A stretch of DNA of 36,935 nt. Origin: Acanthaster planci. Its lineage: Eukaryota; Echinodermata; Asteroidea; Valvatida; Acanthasteridae. Of this stretch, positions 9,376 to 16,473 are shown one piece after another. Location: NCBI RefSeq assembly GCF_001949145.1, contig NW_019091620.1, positions 690,392-727,326 of the forward strand, written 5' to 3'. The position numbers and the translations under genes are program-made. The notes below the pieces were generated by a model. It was not told where the DNA came from and did not search any database. It was given only the letters and a program-made list of their open reading frames with translations. The first letter of the stretch is position 1. Each line of letters starts with the position of its first letter.

Positions 9376-10152
9376 ATGTCTTACCAAACCTACATCGTTA
9401 CCGGCGATCACGAGCGTCTCAATGCCGACATTTGCGATCCCAACATCACCTTTGGTCCTTTTGACCCAAGTAAATTAGTCATTTCAAAAACTGTGATTAA
9501 AGAAGGCCAACACGCAACTGTATGCAGCTCGCCTATTTTTTATCACCACAACGGTCAAGATAAACACCTGTTAATTATGACGACCGAATCCTGTTATGGC
9601 ATAAACCAATTGTATAAATACGGCACTAAAGACAAAACCTCTGAAAGTATAACGGGCCGGCAAATCTGTTACCAAATTCAGCAACCTTCCGTGGAAATAC
9701 CTGATCACCGTAAATTTAGCCGTTTATAGATTCATCAAATCTCAAGCCACCACCAAGTCTAGCATTCCGTCAAATACCATAAACGCCTACAAAAAAGCCA
9801 GTCGCAATATTGACGATTTGAACAAGATCGAATACGTAGTCAAACCACCTTACACGGCCAAGCACCGAATGTACGTTAAAATAGATCACTATGCTTTCCT
9901 ATTTGATCATCGAAAAAGACCCATTGATTTGTCAAATACCGAGAAATTTATAAATAAGAGATGTGACGCACAATCTTTTATTTGCCCAAAAGACGTATAT
10001 ACTACGGTACTCACGGTTAAATGTCATATGGGGCCAGTGTTAGGTATAGGCCTAAAGTATCGGCTTTGTTGAAAATTAGAAATGACGGTCTTATTTCAAA
10101 TAAATTTGTGTTACAAGCGTTTAGTGGATTTGATTCTGAAGATGAGTTTTAG
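9376..10152 (+). pseudogene. Unknown viral protein with acidic aromatic C-tail
   Basis: First gene of the right viral arm, preceded by box A. Three frames carry consecutive protein-like sequence. 9376 to about 9670 begins MSYQTYIVTGDHERLN. About 9670-10030 includes LPWKYLITVNLAVYRF and MYVKIDHYAFLFDHRKR. About 10030-10152 includes YGASVRYRPKVSALLKIRND and ends with GFDSEDEF followed by TAG. Two single-indel frameshifts therefore break a protein of about 258 residues. No family is recognised. The beta-rich composition and a terminal acidic tail ending in Phe recall viral single-stranded-DNA-binding proteins, but this is weak inference. The other candidates are a structural protein or an orphan. 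Confidence 0.6.
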
Positions 10153-10206
10153 GTATGAAGCTTCTAGAAAAAATGAGATTTTTTAAAATGTTACATAAAA
10201 TTAGAG

Positions 10207-10806
10207 ATGAAAAAAACCAAGCGAGAAAAACAAAAAGACTTTGATTTTTACTTTTGCAAAAACGTAAAAAGGTGCCGCAATGTAATAGATGTCTTCGATC
10301 GCGTCAACTGTCGTAAAGCAAGGCGCATTTCTTCGTGCCGAGACTGTTATAACATTAACGATTGTCATAATTGCGAAGATTGTTATGACTGCGATTGTTG
10401 CTTATATTGCGAAAGTTGCCAAAATTGCGAAGATTCTCTAAATTGCATTGAGTGTTTTAGTTGCTCTTCTTGCTATCGTTGCGTAAATTGTACAGATCTA
10501 CAAGGCTAGAGTTGTTTAATATATGTTGTAAATAATGGCGATGGATATTATGCTAAACTAAAATATATTACATGCGACTTTAAACCAAAGCCGAAGTTAG
10601 ACATGAGGCTGGAAAAAATAGGCTTGATGATTGACGAAACCGCAGAGGTGGTTTTAAACAGGGAAGAAGAGTTTGAAGAAGAATATGTGCCCTCCGAAGA
10701 AGAATCTTCAGTTGATGAAGAAGAACCTCCCGTGTCAAATGAGTGGACCCGCGAATATGTACGTGGGGTAATGGCTATAGAAGACACTTTTGGAGAGACT
10801 TTATAA
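10207..10806 (+). pseudogene. Cys-rich CxxC-repeat protein, second copy, interrupted by TAG
   Basis: The first 100 codons (10207-10509) encode a lysine-rich start and then the same C-x2-C-x2-C ladder as the gene at 20-556 (CRDCYNINDC, CLYCESCQNC). They end at CVNCTDLQG and TAG (10507-10509). The same frame stays open from there to a TAA at 10804-10806. Its KIGL motif aligns with the tail of the left copy, and it ends with a long Glu-rich stretch (EEEFEEEYVPSEEESS). The gene is therefore one ORF with a single in-frame TAG, either a nonsense mutation or readthrough. It sits between the acidic-tail protein and the TFIIB-like gene. An ACATAAAATTAGAG leader precedes the ATG. The molecular function is unknown; metal binding is likely. 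Confidence 0.75.
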
Positions 10807-10817
10807 CTATTTTAAGT

Positions 10818-10830
10818 AAATGGACTATAT
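10818..10830 (+). promoter_or_regulatory. Viral promoter box A, second copy
   Basis: AAATGGACTATAT, identical to 9354-9366, then TTAAAAAACA and the ATG at 10841. Confidence 0.6.
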
Positions 10831-10840
10831 TTAAAAAACA

Positions 10841-11346
10841 ATGACAAATCGAGAGATATATGAACTAACTGGTATAAAAGTTACTTGGCCATCACGGTCG
10901 TCAGAAAACAAATGTCCACACGACACCAAAATTATAAAAGATTCTAAACTTTCATGCCGGGATTGCGGATTAATATTTTGTCAGATTTATTCAGACGAAG
11001 TGGAAAATATATAAAATATAACCAGCGTTTTGTTTATAAAACAACGAAGCGAAAGTCAAGTAAATGTTTAATAGAATTTAACGCTCAATTGACGCATGAT
11101 CAAGCGGGCACCATAGAATACAAATTAAACCGAGTTTTAGCCGGCAAGATCTCTAGAGGAAAACCGGTGAAGGCTCTAATCGCAGTCTGTTACCAAGACG
11201 TAACCGGGGAAGTTGAATCAACCGTTAAAGACTTATTTCAAGTCTCGGAGAAACATTTTAATGAAGCCGTCAAAACTTTAAGCTTTTTAAACAAAACTTT
11301 TAAAAACCCGTTTATACTAAAATGGAGACTCATACGTTTTACTTGA
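10841..11346 (+). pseudogene. TFIIB-like transcription factor, frameshifted
   Basis: The frame starting at ATG 10841 encodes an N-terminal zinc-ribbon-like segment: KCPHD at residues 24-28, then SCRDCGLIF at 38-46. The ligand set is C25, H27, C39 and C42, with the C-x2-C-G knuckle typical of TFIIB/TFB ribbons. It ends at a TAA near 11012. The +2 frame then carries about 110 residues, including GKPVKALIAVCYQDV, VKDLFQVSEKHFNEAV and a final Lys/Phe-rich helix, resembling one cyclin-like repeat of TFIIB. A one-base indel around 10990-11015 explains the break. At about 165 residues it is shorter than cellular TFIIB, with room for only one cyclin repeat. In the virus it would recruit RNA polymerase II or a viral polymerase to promoters. 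Assignment is by motif; no search was done. Confidence 0.6.
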
Positions 11347-11767
11347 CCTAAAGCGAGCAGACGTTTAAATTAGAAAATCAAATCGACAATTTAAAAGGCG
11401 ATAAAAAAAATAAAAGTCAGAAAAGTAAGCTTTCGCCTAGGTCGCTTCAACATTACAAAGTCTACAGAAATCGAATGGCAAACTCAAATCGAAGAAAGTC
11501 CTGCAGAAAGGGCCACTGATGGACTTAGATCAAGGCGAGCAGCTAACTCATCGGTATCTGTTATTAACGTAGATGTCATAGAAATGCCAGGACTAACAGT
11601 ACCATTCCCAGAATTGCAAGTGGACACTCTAGTTATGCTTTACGACGTATTAAATAAGAGACTACATTCGAGCTTACGAGGCGGGGACTTTAGAAGAATT
11701 CAGTGTCTCAATTAGTCAAAAAATAAATGACCTTGAGAATCATTATCATTTATTATGGGATAAATAA
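11322..11767 (+). pseudogene. Unknown viral protein, several frameshifts
   Basis: An ATG at 11322, preceded by TTTATACTAAA, overlaps the end of the TFIIB-like gene. The first block is Lys/Gln-rich (LENQIDNLKGDKKNK). The middle block (11425-11670, another frame) includes IEWQTQIEESPAERA, VINVDVIEMPGLTVPFPE and LVMLYDVLNK. The last block, in a third frame to TAA 11765-11767, includes AYEAGTLEEFSVSISQKIND. The protein would be about 145 residues, hydrophilic and likely helical at its end. No family is recognised. At least two indels disrupt it. Confidence 0.45.
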
Positions 11768-11769
11768 TC

Positions 11770-12000
11770 AGTGTAGTTGTAAATTTGCAAAGTATCCTTC
11801 GTAGGCTAGTCGTCTTCTATATTCTGCAATTTATTTGCAGCTTTGGGAAAGGATATCACATTTAGTCCAGCCCCTAAAACACCCAAACAGTTAATAGACA
11901 GAAACATATGCCAATGGACTTTTTCTATAAAAAAAACAAGCCGGGTGAATTGGTATGTAACAAGGGCGGTGGGGTTTTACTCGAGTTAGACATCTTTTAA
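11770..12000 (+). pseudogene. Short degraded viral gene remnant
   Basis: A 30-codon ORF (11908-12000: MPMDFFYKKNKPGEL, then CNKGGGVLLELDIF) has good coding composition. It is preceded in other frames by protein-like fragments (SRLLYSAIYLQLW; FSPAPKTPKQLIDRN) with an in-frame TAG. This looks like one small gene of about 75 codons with an indel and a stop. No family is recognised. Confidence 0.35.
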
Positions 12001-12008
12001 AAAAGCGT

Positions 12009-12023
12009 ATATAATAAAAAAAG
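12009..12023 (+). promoter_or_regulatory. Viral promoter box B (TATATAATAAAAAAAG)
   Basis: TATA-type box immediately before the ATG at 12024. The reverse-strand genes carry the same TATAATAAA(A) sequence 0-5 nt before their ATGs (14728, 15124 and 15596), and a TATAAA-only version precedes the gene at 14444. It therefore appears to be a shared late-type promoter or leader. Confidence 0.6.
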
Positions 12024-12684
12024 ATGACGACTACCAATATTTACCCCGATTTGCCAAAATACCCAGAATTAAACTCAGCCGAACAAGCAGAGACTCAAGT
12101 TTATAGGCTCAAAAAGATCGAAGAAATCAAATCTCAAATCCAAAGAGAATGCGACAGGCGCAAAACTTCACTACAAAAAGATTAAACGAATACTCACTGC
12201 ACTCAATTACGTGGAATACGGCGTAGAAGCGATAGGCGTAACTTTAGCATCTATAGGAATTCCCGCTATTTTAGGAGCCATTACCGGCCCCTTAGGATTA
12301 GTAATGGAAGGCATTGCAATCGGAGCATTTGGGGCTTATGCAATGTTAACATACGCCAGTCGCCGACTGGTCCATAAAACCAAAAAACACGACCAAATCT
12401 ACGTGCTGGCAGACGCCAAATTAAACACCATCGAGGAATACGTTTCTCACGCGATAGAAGACGGTGACATTTTGCAAGAAGAATTTGTACTAATTTTATC
12501 CGAACTGAAAAAGTTTAACGAAATTAAAGAAAAAAATAGGTCAAGTACGTCTACAAAGTTGAAAAAAAGTAAATCGGCGAGTAAAGAAGAATTTGAACGG
12601 CAAGTCAATGAAAGAGTAGAAGCGCTAGCCATTGAACGAGCAGCGGTCTTTAAAAAATATCTTATGAAAAAACTTGGTGAGTAA
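12024..12684 (+). pseudogene. Viral membrane-hairpin protein, one frameshift
   Basis: The frame from ATG 12024 encodes a Pro/Tyr-rich start (YPDLPKYPEL) and a basic helical segment (LKKIEEIKSQIQRECDRRK), ending at TAA 12183. One base out of frame it continues from about 12170 to 12684 with KKIKRILTALNYVEYGVE. Two hydrophobic segments follow (GVTLASIGIPAILGAITGPL and GLVMEGIAIGAFGAYAML), then a conserved-looking block (AKLNTIEEYVSHAIEDGDIL) and a long charged coiled-coil-like tail. Total length would be about 219 residues. I recognise this layout (Pro-rich start, hairpin, LAD-KLNTI helix) as a gene that accompanies the same type of capsid and ATPase genes in other invertebrate elements, but it has no established function. 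It could be a virion membrane protein. Confidence 0.7.
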
Positions 12685-13378
12685 GTTTTTCAAAGTCTGT
12701 CCGTTACCAAGAACAACCACCCTCTTACCAAGACGTGAAACCTACGGCACCTCCTTTTTAAAAAACTTTAATTTAAAAGATGGGAGCCACTTAAGTAAAT
12801 TATCGATCGTCGTCAACAGAGACAACTGGTTTTTAGCCAAGTTTTCCAATTCAACGCACGTGTATAAATTACCAAAAGTGAAAACAGACGAAGCTGTTAA
12901 TCGCTGGGTTACAGAGACAATTTCGTTTTACCAAAATAAATTTAACTTCGCGGTGTATTGCGCGACGATGGCTTGTGGAGTGGGTTTTGATCTACTGTCT
13001 GACCCCTATCCATACGTGTCAGCTTTGTTCAACTTTCACGTATATTACGCCGTACAAAAAGTATTGTACGACTGCGTGATACTCATTCCGAGTGACGACG
13101 TATTTGACGCATTACACAACAATTACGATCATTGGAAATTTGCAGACGCTTGTCTACTGTACGACGTAAACCCAAATAAGTCCTACAAACAAACTCCCGA
13201 CAAGGTATCAAACGGATTGGGAGCTGCTTTTTATACACCGGGTAAAGGAAGTGGTTTTGCTGGGTTAAATACTGACGAAAATGCAGTTTTTAGAAAATGC
13301 CCCGAAAGCTCTGTGGAATCGGCAGCCCACGAAGAGGAACGAAGAATAGAGCAAAGTAATCAAGTTAGTTCCGAGTAA
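12677..13378 (+). CDS. Conserved viral protein of unknown function, N-terminal part
   Basis: Open frame of 234 codons with no in-frame ATG near its start. The likely original start is GTG-AGT-AAG at 12677, overlapping the stop of the preceding gene, so a start-codon loss or non-ATG start is probable. Segments include LSIVVNRDNWFLAKFSNSTH, VYKLPKVKTDEAVNRWV, FNFAVYCATMACGVGF and LFNFHVYYAVQKVLYD. This Trp/Phe/Tyr-rich pattern is familiar as a companion of the MCP/ATPase genes in related elements, where it is longer and continues into sequence like 13398-13891. The last 30 residues (ESSVESAAHEEERR) are acidic/polar and may be past a frameshift. Likely a structural or minor virion protein (inference). 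Confidence 0.65.
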   Translation: MSKFFKVCPLPRTTTLLPRRETYGTSFLKNFNLKDGSHLSKLSIVVNRDNWFLAKFSNSTHVYKLPKVKTDEAVNRWVTETISFYQNKFNFAVYCATMACGVGFDLLSDPYPYVSALFNFHVYYAVQKVLYDCVILIPSDDVFDALHNNYDHWKFADACLLYDVNPNKSYKQTPDKVSNGLGAAFYTPGKGSGFAGLNTDENAVFRKCPESSVESAAHEEERRIEQSNQVSSE

Positions 13379-13397
13379 AAATTATAACATATGCAAC

Positions 13398-13891
13398 ATG
13401 CACATAGTAAACGGGAGAAACGCGGGTCTGACGCACATGGCGATAGATACCGATCACCCAACCGCGTACAAAGTGTCTTTTTTACAACAGTCAAATGCGG
13501 TCACCTTAGCTTGGTGGGATTTTATTCCTTAGAAGTCTAAATTAACAGACGTGGGATTCGCAAGAGTAAACGAGTCTATTAGGGCTTACGTATACGCGTT
13601 ATTGGGTGCTGAGGTTCAGACAAAGACAAGCGTTTTAGGCCCCGGCACCGGGTTAGACGCGCAACGACAATTTGTTACTATCGTAGAGAGTCTAATAAAT
13701 TCAGAGCCCAATCTCGAAAAATCAATAAACCGATACCAAGATTCGTTGCAATACGCCAAAACGCCTTTGGTTACAACATTAATTTACAAATTGCGACCGA
13801 AGACATGCAGACTGGTTATGTACCGGGTTTAAATTTACTGGTGGAAGAAGATTTTGAACTGAGCGAACCAAAACAACCACAATTTCCTTAA
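13398..13891 (+). pseudogene. Conserved viral protein, C-terminal part; TAG and one frameshift
   Basis: Starts at ATG 13398 after AAAATTATAACATATG or continues the protein above. The frame has an in-frame TAG at 13530-13532 (after WWDFIP), flanked by sequence that belongs to one protein. Downstream are GFARVNESIRAYVYALLGAE, LGPGTGLDAQRQFV and INRYQDSLQYAK. A shift near 13757 moves into another frame: GYNINLQIATEDMQTGYVPG, LNLLVEEDFELSEP, ending at TAA 13889-13891. The two parts (12677-13378 and this) could be one gene split by indels around 13376-13398, as in related elements, or two adjacent genes. It is the last plus-strand gene before the convergence point. Confidence 0.65.
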
Positions 13892-14000
13892 TTTGATCAA
13901 GTGATTGATCGGGTTTGTCGGGATGGTTTGGTCTGTTATCTCGCCGGTTATAATTTACTTCATCGTTTAACTTTTTTTGTACCTTTACAGTTTTCTTTTT
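13892..14000. other. Convergence point of the two viral arms
   Basis: Short gap between the last plus-strand gene and the last minus-strand gene. It contains an inverted pair, TTGATCAAGTGATTGATC (13892-13909), and T-rich tracts on both strands. It may hold bidirectional transcript ends; no AATAAA is conspicuous. Confidence 0.35.
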
Positions 14001-14444
14001 TTACATCTTAAAGCCCAGTTCTTCTCGAATAAAATTTTCCCCGGATTTGTATCCAGCGTCTTTTGTACGGTCTGCAATCGTTGATAAAGCTACAAATTTA
14101 TCTGGGTATTTTTTATGAGTTAGTAATACAGCTTCTTAAGGCTCAAATAATCAAATTTTTCGTACTCTGGTAAACTTGGTACGTCAGTTCGACCTGCATT
14201 TTTAAAGAGATTATAACAAGCATCTATCTTTGAGGTAACCTTAAATGTAATTTTTCCCACGTTCTAATATATTATCCCTGGGGGCTCCCTCTGTAAACGT
14301 CGTTTCTTGAACCGGATTGAGGTCAGGGGCAAGGCTATCGCCCAGTTCCAAGTCCTGTTCTTCTTGTTCGGCTTGTGAGTCTTCTTCTTAGGCCCCATCT
14401 TCCAAACCACCCATGTTAATGTCATCAAATCCTCCTTCTGCCAT
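14001..14444 (-). pseudogene. Unknown viral protein, Gly/Asp-rich start, frameshifted
   Basis: Begins MAEGGFDDINMGGLEDGA at 14444 and meets a TAA after 18 codons, but continues EEDSQAEQEEQDLELG in the same frame. Other frames then carry FKVTSKIDACYNLFKNAGRT, SLPEYEKFDYLSLKK and KKYPDKFVALSTIADRTKD, ending ELGFKM and TAA at 14001-14003. One in-frame stop and at least two indels break a protein of about 145 residues with an acidic head and a basic tail. TTTATACTTTAAC-type AT sequence precedes the ATG. Function unknown; it is the 3'-most gene of the minus arm. Confidence 0.5.
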
Positions 14445-14490
14445 TTTATACTTTAACTTTACTTTAAAATAAACGGTTTTAAACTATACT

Positions 14491-14727
14491 TTAACTACCG
14501 GGGACCACATTTGATGGTATTACTCCTTGTGAAACCAACCAAGCCTCCGTAGCTAACGCACCACTGGCTAGCGCGGTCATTTTAGCAACGTCTTCTACCG
14601 ACAATCGATCCAAATCTGGTGATTTCATTTTTAGTAGTTTTTTACCTAGCATGGAATATCCCATGGAAATTGCAGAGACGACCGATCCGTGATAGATCGT
14701 ATTGGCGATATTATTAGTGTTACTCAT
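14491..14727 (-). CDS. Small viral membrane protein, intact
   Basis: 78-residue intact ORF with ATG at 14725-14727, preceded by TTTATAATAAAA. An Asn/Ile-rich start (MSNTNNIANTIYHGS) leads into a weakly hydrophobic stretch (VVSAISMGYSMLGKKLLKM), then a helix with DRLSVEDVAKMTALASGALA and a hydrophobic end with a Val/Pro tail. Its size, one or two membrane-proximal helices, and position next to capsid genes match small membrane proteins of related elements; its exact role is unknown. Confidence 0.75.
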   Translation of the reverse strand: MSNTNNIANTIYHGSVVSAISMGYSMLGKKLLKMKSPDLDRLSVEDVAKMTALASGALATEAWLVSQGVIPSNVVPGS

Positions 14728-14742
14728 TTTTATTATAAAGCG
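14728..14742 (-). promoter_or_regulatory. Viral promoter box B
   Basis: On the minus strand CGCTTTATAATAAAA directly abuts the ATG at 14727. Confidence 0.5.
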
Positions 14743-14757
14743 TTTTTTAAACTTACC

Positions 14758-15123
14758 TTACTCCATATCTAAAACTTCTTGGTTGCTCGCTACGCTCGCT
14801 TTTGACGTTGCTACGGGAGCTTTTGTTTGGGTTGGTTCGGCAGATTTTCTTTTCAAGTAAAACGCGAGTAAAATTCCTCCAACGACTAACCCGCCCATGA
14901 TCAAGTACTGGTTATCTTTAAAATTATGAAGCACGTCTGCGTAGACTTTACTTTCGCTCGGTTCACTCGCCGACATTTTAGCTAGCTGCTGTTTCATCTT
15001 TTTGTTATGTTCGGCTAATTTTTTACCCTGCTCCACGCGTTTTGGGTTTTTAACTTTAGTTACTGTTTGTACCTGCCTTTTGACTGGACTCGGTGTTGTC
15101 GTTTGTTGTTCTTCTGCTGACAT
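14758..15123 (-). CDS. Single-pass viral membrane protein with basic N-domain, intact
   Basis: 121 residues. An N-terminal Thr/Lys-rich domain with VKNPKRVEQGKKLAEHNKK (about residues 25-43) is followed by an amphipathic helix and one transmembrane segment, LIMGGLVVGGILLAFYL (about 74-90). The C-tail is Lys/Ser/Ala-rich (SAEPTQTKAPVATSKAS). The ATG at 15121-15123 follows TATAATAAAAGAAG. The basic NPKRV-GKKLAEHN block is a pattern I associate with a small gene found beside this type of capsid/ATPase pair. Probably a virion membrane protein. The last residues are encoded by GAGCGTAGCGAGC, resembling the terminal repeats at 673-770. Confidence 0.75.
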   Translation of the reverse strand: MSAEEQQTTTPSPVKRQVQTVTKVKNPKRVEQGKKLAEHNKKMKQQLAKMSASEPSESKVYADVLHNFKDNQYLIMGGLVVGGILLAFYLKRKSAEPTQTKAPVATSKASVASNQEVLDME

Positions 15124-15595
15124 CTTCTTTTATTATAAAAGGACTTGTGTTAAACTCCAGATGCTTAGTCGTAATTAACGTAGCTACCAGGGGTGATAGG
15201 TACACGCCGTACTTGTAACAAAGTGCAGTTAAAAATTGCCCCATGGTTTGACTTATAATCGAGTCGTGGTTTAAGTCCTTAGTTAACGCTTCTTCAGATT
15301 TCAAGTCCACGTTGAAGCCCAAATTCGACTGGAATAGCTATCCCTAGTAGAGTACAAGCTTTAAATCGAGTGACTTAACGTTTCACGATTTCTTTAACGA
15401 ATTTGACCTTGTACAGATTAAAAAGCTTTTCCTGTTCCGCCGGGGTTAAGATTCGATGTCTTTGATGGTAAATTATTTGCCTAAGTATTTCTCACTTTCA
15501 CCTGATGCTACGACTGAACAGAGCCTGTCTTTGACGTTTGATTTTGATTCTGTGGTTTCATTTTTTGTGTCGATACTAATTAATTCGGTGTCCAT
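15056..15595 (-). pseudogene. Viral protein, frameshifted, overlapping the next gene
   Basis: The ATG at 15593-15595 follows TCGTATATAATAAA. The first frame encodes MDTELISIDTKNETTES and runs about 40 codons to TAA. A shifted frame gives RILTPAEQEKLFNLYKVKFV and reaches TAA after VKR. Then 15322-15056 encodes FNVDLKSEEALTKDLNHDSI, SQTMGQFLTALCYKYG and LSPLVATLITTKHLEF, ending about 65 bp inside the neighbouring gene. It would be a protein of roughly 175 residues with one membrane-type hydrophobic segment near the C-terminus (YLSPLVATLIT). At least two indels and a stop separate the blocks. The overlap may be created by a lost stop. Confidence 0.55.
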
Positions 15596-15714
15596 TTTAT
15601 TATATACGATTTAAATTTGTTGATCGTTAATTTAAGTCGTAAGTATTCGTAGGTGAAGTAGATTAAATTAGCTGCGATAACTAGCTCGGTGATTACTTGA
15701 ATCAATTGCAACAT
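15580..15714 (-). CDS. Tiny viral membrane protein, 44 aa, intact
   Basis: ATG at 15712-15714, 44 codons, TAA at 15580-15582. A hydrophobic N-terminal helix (LVIAANLIYFTYEYL at about residues 11-25) is followed by a basic tail (KLTINKFKSYIIK). It overlaps the start of the gene at 15595 by 16 bp in another frame. A short protein of this type with one transmembrane helix is plausible for the virion or an accessory role; coding is inferred from composition and from tight packing. Confidence 0.5.
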   Translation of the reverse strand: MLQLIQVITELVIAANLIYFTYEYLRLKLTINKFKSYIIKWTPN

Positions 15715-15839
15715 TGCTGTTTTTTAATTACAGCTAAACTTAAAATTTGGTGTAGCTGGGTTAAAACAGTCAATTTAAACAAATCTTTAACCAGTTCAAG
15801 CTAGCTCATTAGTAAGTTCAATTTTTATTTTTAACTAGC
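15715..15839. other. Short AT-rich gap upstream of the small genes
   Basis: Contains repeated AGCTAG/CTAGCT short palindromes (15810-15814, 15836-15840) and TTAAAC tracts and no ORF. It is probably the promoter of the 44-aa gene. Confidence 0.35.
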
Positions 15840-16451
15840 TTATCGAAATGTATAATTCACAGGCGGTTCGGTGTTTAAAACCAACTTACTAAACTTCACG
15901 TCACGCAAGTGCCTTTTAATTAATAATTTCTCTTTCCTCGTCTGGCATTACACCATGCTCGGTTACAGACTGGTAAAAGCTGTTCCGATCCTTGCAATGA
16001 ATCAAAGCAGTCAAAGCCGCATTCTCCCTGTAGTCTTACACTTTTGCGTTAATAACCAACACGAATGGTTAAAGTGTCGGCCACTAAATGCCATTTTGCT
16101 CAAGGCACATGTATTGCTTCCTTTAGATTTTTTACGATATCTAATGAACTAGTCAGCTGCATAGTCGTCTATAATAAACGAAGTATGTATACCGTCAAAC
16201 ACTTTTTGATATAAATTAATTGCCTCGTTTAGCTCCAACTTTTCTCGAACCAAGTCGCAAAGATATACGTTATCATCGGTGTAGATCCACAGCCTCTCCA
16301 AATAAGTTTTATTTTTAGACAACGTTGGACATATAAGCATAATTGCCTCAAGTGCAAACTGATATTCAGTTTCCAATAAATCAAGCACTCACTTTGTTTT
16401 ACCCGACCCAGTTTTACCCACAATCTAGGCGCAATGTAGACTTTTAAACAT
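15840..16451 (-). pseudogene. A32/FtsK-HerA-type DNA-packaging ATPase, inactivated
   Basis: From ATG 16451 the frame shows a Walker A motif, GKTGSGKT (16395-16418). It then reads CPTLSKNKTYLERLWIYTDD and a Walker B-like FIIDDYAAD at about 16150-16175. After this stop come MAFSGRH and a WLLTQK sensor-like motif. A frame shift leads to ALIHCKDRNSF, and another to a C-terminal KFSKLVLNTEPP ending at TAA 15840-15842. This order (P-loop, DD Walker B, SGRH, LTQ) matches packaging ATPases of Polinton-like and related viruses. Same-frame stops occur at 16425-16427 (TAG, before Walker A), 16389-16391 (TGA, right after Walker A) and 16149-16151 (TAG). About 204 residues, close to the usual length. It cannot make an active enzyme as it stands. 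Confidence 0.75.
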
Positions 16452-16473
16452 GTTCATTTATTTTAAACCCTGC

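Noticed and set aside
10548-10787. Ser-rich minus-strand frame
   Set aside because: It is the complement of the Glu-rich tail of the Cys-rich gene, a shadow of GAA/GAG codons.
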